A stretch of DNA of 64,000 nucleotides, from NCBI GenBank assembly GCA_919902665.1, contig CAKKRK010000020.1, forward strand, positions 124,001-188,000, given 5' to 3'. Each line of letters opens with the position of its first letter. Position 1 is the stretch's first letter. The stretch comes from Nitrospiraceae bacterium (GTDB taxonomy: Bacteria; Nitrospirota; Nitrospiria; Nitrospirales; Nitrospiraceae). Below are positions 58,100 to 64,000 of the stretch, in pieces. A program made the translations under genes and the position numbers. The notes below the pieces were generated by a model, which was not told where the DNA came from, searched no databases, and saw nothing but the letters and a program-made list of their open reading frames with translations.

Positions 58100-58845
58100 G
58101 ACGGGACTGCTTTCGTACCGCTGGGAGGCTTGTGGTTTTGTAACACAGGGAGAATATACCCTCGAAGCTCGTTCTGGATCTCTTCGGGCGACTTTCGCGC
58201 GTCGACGACGTTGAAGCGAAATTCCAGGGCCATCTTGTCGAACTCTCCGATCAGCAGCGATTGGTATTTCTTGAAACTATCATACAGGTCCCCTCCGAGA
58301 CGGAGATCCATACCGGATTCCCAGTAGTTCATTCCAGTGGTTTCGATGACTCGAAGCGCCAGAGTCTCGACGTCAATACGGAGGTAACACACGAGGTCGG
58401 GAATCAACGCAAACCCAAGCACATTGCGGATCCATGCGCGGTCGGCGCTTCGCACAAAATCGCGGGCGAACGCTGTATAGATATAGCGATCCGCCAGGAC
58501 GACGAACCCTGATCGAAGAGCCGGAATGATCTGATGTTCCAGGCGATCAGCGAAATCCGTCGCATAGAGGAGACTGAGTGACCAACGGTCAAGAATATTG
58601 CCGGCCTTTGCCACTTCGATCGTCTTGGACATGAGGTTGGAGCGGGTCCAACCGGTCGTCATCACCCCGTATCCCTGGACCTCCAGCCATTCCTGCAACA
58701 TCTCAAGGTGCGTCGTTCGCCCCACTCCGTCGGTTCCCTCAATGGCGATCAACTTGCCTTTGAGATCACTCGGATTTAGGTATTTCAAACCGTCGCCAAA
58801 AAAGCGTGCGTCGGCCATAGGTGCCTCGTCTTGGTTTATAGCCAC
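58096..58845 (-). CDS. Thymidylate-kinase-like protein 1 (P-loop Lys replaced by Arg)
   Basis: LIAIEGTDGVGRTTHLEMLQEWL...LADRYIYTAFARDFVR; start may be 58818. Confidence 0.85.
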   Translation of the reverse strand: MAINQDEAPMADARFFGDGLKYLNPSDLKGKLIAIEGTDGVGRTTHLEMLQEWLEVQGYGVMTTGWTRSNLMSKTIEVAKAGNILDRWSLSLLYATDFADRLEHQIIPALRSGFVVLADRYIYTAFARDFVRSADRAWIRNVLGFALIPDLVCYLRIDVETLALRVIETTGMNYWESGMDLRLGGDLYDSFKKYQSLLIGEFDKMALEFRFNVVDARKSPEEIQNELRGYILPVLQNHKPPSGTKAVPS

Positions 58846-59515
58846 GGAGCGCCGCTTCCACGAGCGCCCGCATGTGCTCTTGTTGAGTCTCGATTTCCAG
58901 TGTCGCGTCCATCGTCAAGAGACCATATTCCTCGACGATCTTGTCGTACTCCGCGAGGATCCGCGATTGAAAGAGTCGGAAGCTTTCAGTCACGTCAGGG
59001 CTCAGGTCCATGTCCATGCCAGCTTCATAGTATTTGAACTGGCCGCGAGTGCCTCGCAGGAGTCGTGAGATGGCAACTTCAATAGGAACGTTGAAGTAAA
59101 ACGCCATGTCGGGCTTGATCGCAAACGCGTAGAGTTTCCGAACCCACTCGTCGGCCACGCCACGCACAACGTCGCGTGCAAATGCCGTGTAGATGTAGCG
59201 ATCGGCGAGGACGATCATGCCAGCTTTCAAGGGAGGGAGAATCTGATGATATAGGCGGCTGGCAAAGTCCGTCGCATGTAATAGGCTGAACGTTGTCGGG
59301 GTGAGGCTCTTCGACTTTTTCCCTCGTTTCGTGGTTTCCTTCACAAGTTCCGAGGAATTCCACTCGGTAAAGAACACCTTGTGGCCTTTGGACTCAAGCC
59401 ACTTATGCAGGAGCTGCAATTGGGTGCTTTTGCCTGCCCCATCGATGCCTTCGACGATGATCAGTTTTCCTGGATGAGGATGAGAGGCTGTCGTGAGGAG
59501 GTGGGATTCGCTCAT
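58766..59515 (-). CDS. Thymidylate-kinase-like protein 2
   Basis: LIIVEGIDGAGKSTQLQLLHKWLES...LADRYIYTAFARDVVRGV. Confidence 0.87.
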   Translation of the reverse strand: MSESHLLTTASHPHPGKLIIVEGIDGAGKSTQLQLLHKWLESKGHKVFFTEWNSSELVKETTKRGKKSKSLTPTTFSLLHATDFASRLYHQILPPLKAGMIVLADRYIYTAFARDVVRGVADEWVRKLYAFAIKPDMAFYFNVPIEVAISRLLRGTRGQFKYYEAGMDMDLSPDVTESFRLFQSRILAEYDKIVEEYGLLTMDATLEIETQQEHMRALVEAALRGYKPRRGTYGRRTLFWRRFEIPKSE

Positions 59516-61065
59516 GATTGTCTGGTGTTCAGCGGCATTCCGGAAAATTGCACTCGTCGGCGGAATACCTGTTCGAAAAGATCGGCTCTGCTCTTCGCGG
59601 CCCACAACTCCATCTCCGCGTCCCCGGTCAGATGAACTTGGATTGTGATCTGTTTCCCTGACTTGACGTGCACGGCCTGAACCAGAGAGAAATGCGTTCG
59701 ATCGAGTCCGTCGGCGATCCGTAACAACGAGGCCAGGATCTTGACCACACGTTGCAAACGTGGTGTCAGACGGGTGAATTCTTCATGTTTCAGTGCCGGT
59801 ACGGATCGCCGGTGGTAGCGGGCGACGGTGGCGACCACATCAATGTCCTCGGCCGTCAATCCCCCTAGGTCGCTATGCTTGATCAGGTAGTACGCATGTT
59901 TGTGATGCTGTCTCGGATTGATGAGGTACCCGACATCATGCAAGATGGCGGCGTACTCCAACCAGGTGCGCTCTTGGTGGCCTAAATGATGTTCTCTCTT
60001 CGTTTGATCGAACAGACTCAGTGCCAAGTTGGCCACATGCAGTGAGTGACTTTCTGGTGCCTGGCAGCGTCGGGCAAGGCCGATCACATTGCGACGGCGA
60101 ACATCGGGAATATCCTGTTCGGCTTTCAGCCCCTCTCGGTGCCGTACGATAAAATCGTAGATCACACCCTCACGAATGGCCTTGTCGCACAGCGTGATTG
60201 CGTGAAGGCCCGACAGCTCCAACAGACACCGGAGTACTACGGTCGCCGGTAAGAGTGTGTCGATCCGCTTGGGGTCCAGGCCGGGAATAGCCAGGCGAGC
60301 CTTCACCGATGATTGAGCCAACTCCGCTTCGAGGCTGCGGATATCCTTTAACGACACGGTCGCAAGATTCAGCTGAGGCAACGGTCGGCCGGTATGACGG
60401 AGATGGATGATCTCACCGGCATTTCCTGCCATACCGGAGGTGGCGACCAAGGAGTGGAACTTCTTCATCTTGAAACATCCAAGCGCATCCCGTAGCTCTG
60501 TGATCACGACCTGCTTGAGGGCGCGCATCATCGATTCCGACGGCGGTGTCTTGGGAAGACATTGTTCCGCTAAGCGGATTGCTCCCAGCTTGAGACTCTT
60601 GCCGTGGATCAGGCCATCTCGATTCCCCACGATCAATTCAACGGAACCGCCACCGATGTCGACGACGAGTGTTGGTCCGTCCGGGAGGGCGATACTGTGC
60701 TTGACTCCCAGGAAAATCAGCCGGGCTTCTTCCTCCCCACTAATGACCTTGACCCTCAGTCCCATCTGCTCCATGAGCAAGGAGATGAAATCACCGCCGT
60801 TTTGAGCTTCACGCACGGCACTGGTTGCGACGGCGACGATCCGGTCGAAGCCTTTATTACGGGCCAGCGTGACCAACGTTTTAAGGACGTCCAATGCTCG
60901 GGACATGGCTTCGGCCGAGAGCCGTTTGGTGGCAAAGACGCCGTTGCCCAGCCGTGTCATATCTTTAAAGCGATCGAGTATCTTAAAACTGGCATCGGGG
61001 AGAATTTCAGCCAGCACCATATGAATCGAGTTGGTGCCAATGTCGATGACGGCGAGCTTAGACAC
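59512..61065 (-). CDS. Ppx/GppA exopolyphosphatase family protein with HD-like C-terminus
   Basis: AVIDIGTNSIHMVLAEI...TLVVDIGGGSVELIVG...YAAILHDVGYLINPRQHHKHAYYLI. Confidence 0.93.
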   Translation of the reverse strand: MSKLAVIDIGTNSIHMVLAEILPDASFKILDRFKDMTRLGNGVFATKRLSAEAMSRALDVLKTLVTLARNKGFDRIVAVATSAVREAQNGGDFISLLMEQMGLRVKVISGEEEARLIFLGVKHSIALPDGPTLVVDIGGGSVELIVGNRDGLIHGKSLKLGAIRLAEQCLPKTPPSESMMRALKQVVITELRDALGCFKMKKFHSLVATSGMAGNAGEIIHLRHTGRPLPQLNLATVSLKDIRSLEAELAQSSVKARLAIPGLDPKRIDTLLPATVVLRCLLELSGLHAITLCDKAIREGVIYDFIVRHREGLKAEQDIPDVRRRNVIGLARRCQAPESHSLHVANLALSLFDQTKREHHLGHQERTWLEYAAILHDVGYLINPRQHHKHAYYLIKHSDLGGLTAEDIDVVATVARYHRRSVPALKHEEFTRLTPRLQRVVKILASLLRIADGLDRTHFSLVQAVHVKSGKQITIQVHLTGDAEMELWAAKSRADLFEQVFRRRVQFSGMPLNTRQS

Positions 61066-61193
61066 AGAAGTTTCCTACGATGGAAGAATCGTTGGACCTT
61101 AATGAAAGCGCAGGCGCCTGTCAACAATCAGCGTGTAAACTGTGTGTGACAGGCACAGCCAGAAGGAGAGCATGGCGGAGTGGGATATGCCTA

Positions 61194-61766
61194 TTAGTTG
61201 ACGACGAAATGGACACTCCTGTTTCTCTGCCTGCAATCGTCGGAATGCTCAAAACACAGCGGACGATCTTTTCCGTAACTTGTTGTCGTCACATCGATGG
61301 AGAGCCCCAGTTCCAGAAGGTAGGACTGTACATTTCGTGCTCGGCGTTCGCCCAGCACGAGATTATACGCCGACGTGCCAAAGTCATCGCCGCGCCCTTC
61401 CAAAAGGAGGCGGGTCGCTCGGTCGTGTTGCAGATGTTTGGCGTTAGCGTCCAAGGCACGCATCGCCTCCATCCTGATTGTGTCTTGATCAAAATCGAAT
61501 AGGACGTCACCAAATGTCTCATGGGCCAGGCCGGTCGCGTTTCGAGAGACAAGCTCAGACTGCATGGCCGGGCTTGTTCGGGAGTCGGTCAGGTGCCTGT
61601 CGTCAGGAGGTATCTCTTTGATCACGGGCTCCTTGATCAGTTCTGATTGAGCCTGCCCCTCTTGCCCCGATTCCGATCCCCACCACCATTTTGCTGCGCA
61701 CCCCTGGAGTAGGAGCATGACGAGGACGAACGTGCTTGATGCCATGACACTGCGAACCTGTCTCAT
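61194..61766 (-). CDS. OmpA/Pal-like lipoprotein
   Basis: lipobox LLQGCAAKW; FDFDQDTIRMEAMRALDANAKHL...LEGRGDDFGTSAYNLVLGERRARNVQSYL. Confidence 0.85.
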   Translation of the reverse strand: MRQVRSVMASSTFVLVMLLLQGCAAKWWWGSESGQEGQAQSELIKEPVIKEIPPDDRHLTDSRTSPAMQSELVSRNATGLAHETFGDVLFDFDQDTIRMEAMRALDANAKHLQHDRATRLLLEGRGDDFGTSAYNLVLGERRARNVQSYLLELGLSIDVTTTSYGKDRPLCFEHSDDCRQRNRSVHFVVN

Positions 61767-61799
61767 AGATCCTCCTCCTCAGGAAGGATGAGCCGATTG

Positions 61800-64000
61800 T
61801 TACCGAGGCAGCGTCAGTGCCGCTTCATAGATCGGCTGGGTATCTCTGATCGGTTCCCATCTCAAGATCGCCAATGAATCCTCAACGTACTTCGGCGTCC
61901 GCATACCGTTCAACACGCAGGTCACTCCCGGCGTACTCGTGAGCAGCCACAACATTTTTTGGGAGAGCGACGCGATGCGGTGTGAGGCTGGCAACAGAGG
62001 GTCGATCGTTCGGGCGATTCGTTCTGTCTGCGCATGGCTCCTCAAGATTGCTTCGCGCCGGAATCCACGCAGCAGCGTCAGAAGCTCAGGAATATAGCGT
62101 TGACGCCAGCGTTCCCATTGTTCGGCTCCATCTCCGGAAAGCTGGCGCGTGAGCAGCTGTAAGACCTGGTTGATCTGTGGAGCGATCATGTGGTGTTCGA
62201 TCTGTTCCCAATGTTCGAGCCCCTGTATCTGCGGATGAATGCGATGCAGTTCGGCTGACCAATTGAAGTATTCGGCCGGTGCCGTCTCGGTTCCGGACGA
62301 GGGGATGTTGGGTGCGAGAACAGTTCGGTATTCCTGTTCGAGCACACCCACCGTGCTCAGCTGTTGATCGATATCGATGGGTGGATCTTCGAGCGGGAGA
62401 TTTGCCAGCCTCAACATCCTGTTTGGAGTCACCATGGCATTCAACGGCCGGTTCACGAACACCGCGATTCTGTTCTGGCTCGCATAGTCAAGCACGGTCT
62501 GAAGTTGAGGGCCGGTGTTGGCGGTCCTGGCGGCACCGGCCTCGAGAAGATTCATCGGACATTGAAGCACACGAAAATGATGGGCAGACGCACCGACGGA
62601 TCGGGCTGCGGCTTCAGCGGCTTGCACCATATGCGTGAGCGAGGTCGCTTCCGGATCGTCAGCCGCAGAAGTGACGGTGTTGGACGACACGCCGTAGAAG
62701 CGGAGCCGTCCGGCCGAAACCTGTGTTTCAAAATAGGCAAAGGCTCGTTCAAGTCGCGCATAGAACTCCCCGCGAAGTGCGGTGAGATCAGTTGAACCAC
62801 GATGCTTCGATTCTGAGAGGAAATATTCTGGATTGTGCAGCAGGCAGAGGTCAAGTGTCGCCAGCCCCAAACGATCGAGAGACAACGTCAGTTGGTCCGC
62901 CAAGAATTCAGGATGAATGCAATGCCAAATGCCCTCTCCGTATTTCACCAGTTCAGGGTAGGGGCGGCCGGATTTGTCCTTGGCTTCGGCAAGTTTGAGA
63001 TTCTGCCCCTGGACATATCCGATCTTGGAGACCACGATGATTTCCTCTCGGCGAACCTCACCTGAGGCAGCCAGCTCGGCCAGCACGGAGCCGACTAATC
63101 GCTCGCTGTCGCCATCCGTGTAATTCGTCGAGGTGTCGATGAGATTACAAGACGTTCGCAAGGCTTTTTTCAACGCGTCGCGATAGTCGGCCTGTTGCAT
63201 ATCGACGCGGTATGTTCCGAATCCAAGCCGTGTTGTGGTCAGCCCGGTCGACCCGAGCACTGTAAAGCCTGATGCCAAGCCTGTGTCGCCGTCCCGCGCC
63301 ATTGATCGCGACGCATAGGCCGCCGTACCCTGGATCGTGGCGTGCCCTGGAAGGCTGATCCCTTGCAACAGCGTTGGTTCCGTTCCATGCTCGCTCGGCA
63401 CAGTCTGGTCAGCCTGCAACGCCGCTGAGACCACACGGGGATCGGTGATTGGTTGCCGGCAGCTGTAATTTCGACAGATGTACAGTGTCGGCTTGCCGGA
63501 TAGGGCTGGACGGTCTCGCAAGAGTGGAAGCGAAGAGGGGTGCCCTGGAGCACCCGTTGCCACGATGCGGTTGGGAAGATAACACTGTGCCACCGCCTCA
63601 CGGATGGCACGAAGGTCATCGTGCAACTCATGACCTACGAGGGCCAGTTCCACTGGTCCTTCGATCAGAAAATCGACCACGGCCAGACTCTTCGCGAAGG
63701 CGCGCGGGTAGCGGGTCAGTTGCCGACCGTAGGCGCGTGTGGCAGCGATGGCTGCGTGGCGCCAATCGTCACGATCAAAGTGGAAGGACAGTCGGGCCAG
63801 TGCGGACGCGGCGACAGCGTTGGCGCTGGGCGTGGCTCCGTCCGTGCCCTCCCGGTGTCGGAGAATGAGGGATTCATGGTGTGTCGCCGTCGTGAAAAAT
63901 CCGCCTCGTTCATGGTCCATAAAGTCACTGATCAGGTACTCCGCCAGTCGTGCGGCTGCCTGGAGATACGATTCGGATGAACCGGCTTCATAGAGATCCA
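61800..64000 (-). CDS. DUF255/YyaL-type C-terminal domain fused to aldo/keto reductase (5' end outside window)
   Basis: frame stays open to the window edge (...DLYEAGSSEYLQAAARLAEYLISDFMDHERGGFFTTATHHESLILRHRE); AKR: GFGTYRVD, NLIDTSTNYTDGDSE, VVSKIGY, DLCLLHNPEYF. Confidence 0.82.
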   Translation of the reverse strand, partial: DLYEAGSSESYLQAAARLAEYLISDFMDHERGGFFTTATHHESLILRHREGTDGATPSANAVAASALARLSFHFDRDDWRHAAIAATRAYGRQLTRYPRAFAKSLAVVDFLIEGPVELALVGHELHDDLRAIREAVAQCYLPNRIVATGAPGHPSSLPLLRDRPALSGKPTLYICRNYSCRQPITDPRVVSAALQADQTVPSEHGTEPTLLQGISLPGHATIQGTAAYASRSMARDGDTGLASGFTVLGSTGLTTTRLGFGTYRVDMQQADYRDALKKALRTSCNLIDTSTNYTDGDSERLVGSVLAELAASGEVRREEIIVVSKIGYVQGQNLKLAEAKDKSGRPYPELVKYGEGIWHCIHPEFLADQLTLSLDRLGLATLDLCLLHNPEYFLSESKHRGSTDLTALRGEFYARLERAFAYFETQVSAGRLRFYGVSSNTVTSAADDPEATSLTHMVQAAEAAARSVGASAHHFRVLQCPMNLLEAGAARTANTGPQLQTVLDYASQNRIAVFVNRPLNAMVTPNRMLRLANLPLEDPPIDIDQQLSTVGVLEQEYRTVLAPNIPSSGTETAPAEYFNWSAELHRIHPQIQGLEHWEQIEHHMIAPQINQVLQLLTRQLSGDGAEQWERWRQRYIPELLTLLRGFRREAILRSHAQTERIARTIDPLLPASHRIASLSQKMLWLLTSTPGVTCVLNGMRTPKYVEDSLAILRWEPIRDTQPIYEAALTLPR

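Overview
The window looks like a Nitrospira-type chromosome segment; this genus guess is inference from overall gene content, not from a search. Four blocks are visible. (1) ~1-15.4 kb, + strand: motA/motB, a complete chemotaxis operon (CheZ-like, cheY, cheA, cheW, MCP, cheR, cheD, cheB) and a STAS / PP2C-response-regulator / HPt / HATPase partner-switching set. (2) ~15.5-26.0 kb, - strand: a type II secretion operon (gspC,E,F,G,H,I,J,N,L,M,K) with no gspD. (3) ~26.2-32.4 kb: a rearranged zone with a decayed GDP-fucose-synthase fragment, an intact wecB, and three orphan copies of the wecB 3' end interleaved with small toxin/antitoxin-like genes (DUF2442, DUF433-DUF5615, DUF4160-DUF2442). One orphan tail is split by a ~1.44-kb IS3-family element. 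(4) ~32.8-56.7 kb, + strand: an exopolysaccharide/exosortase locus with glycosyltransferases, ligase/polymerase, flippase, WecG, two tandem VPLPA-CTERM proteins with sigma54-like promoters, an exosortase-EpsI fusion, a WecA-like transferase, a PrsT-like TPR lipoprotein, export, chain-length and tyrosine-kinase proteins, and an ExeA-like ATPase. The end carries a PsiE-like protein, SixA, two tandem thymidylate-kinase-like proteins, Ppx/GppA, an OmpA lipoprotein and a DUF255(YyaL)/aldo-keto reductase fusion. The most unusual structure is the ladder wecB-[module]-tail-[module]-tail(IS)-[module]-tail-EPS. One orphan tail differs from wecB almost only at synonymous sites (14 synonymous to 1 nonsynonymous codon differences in the 37 codons compared by hand). 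This suggests repeated import of small TA-like cassettes together with foreign wecB 3' ends.
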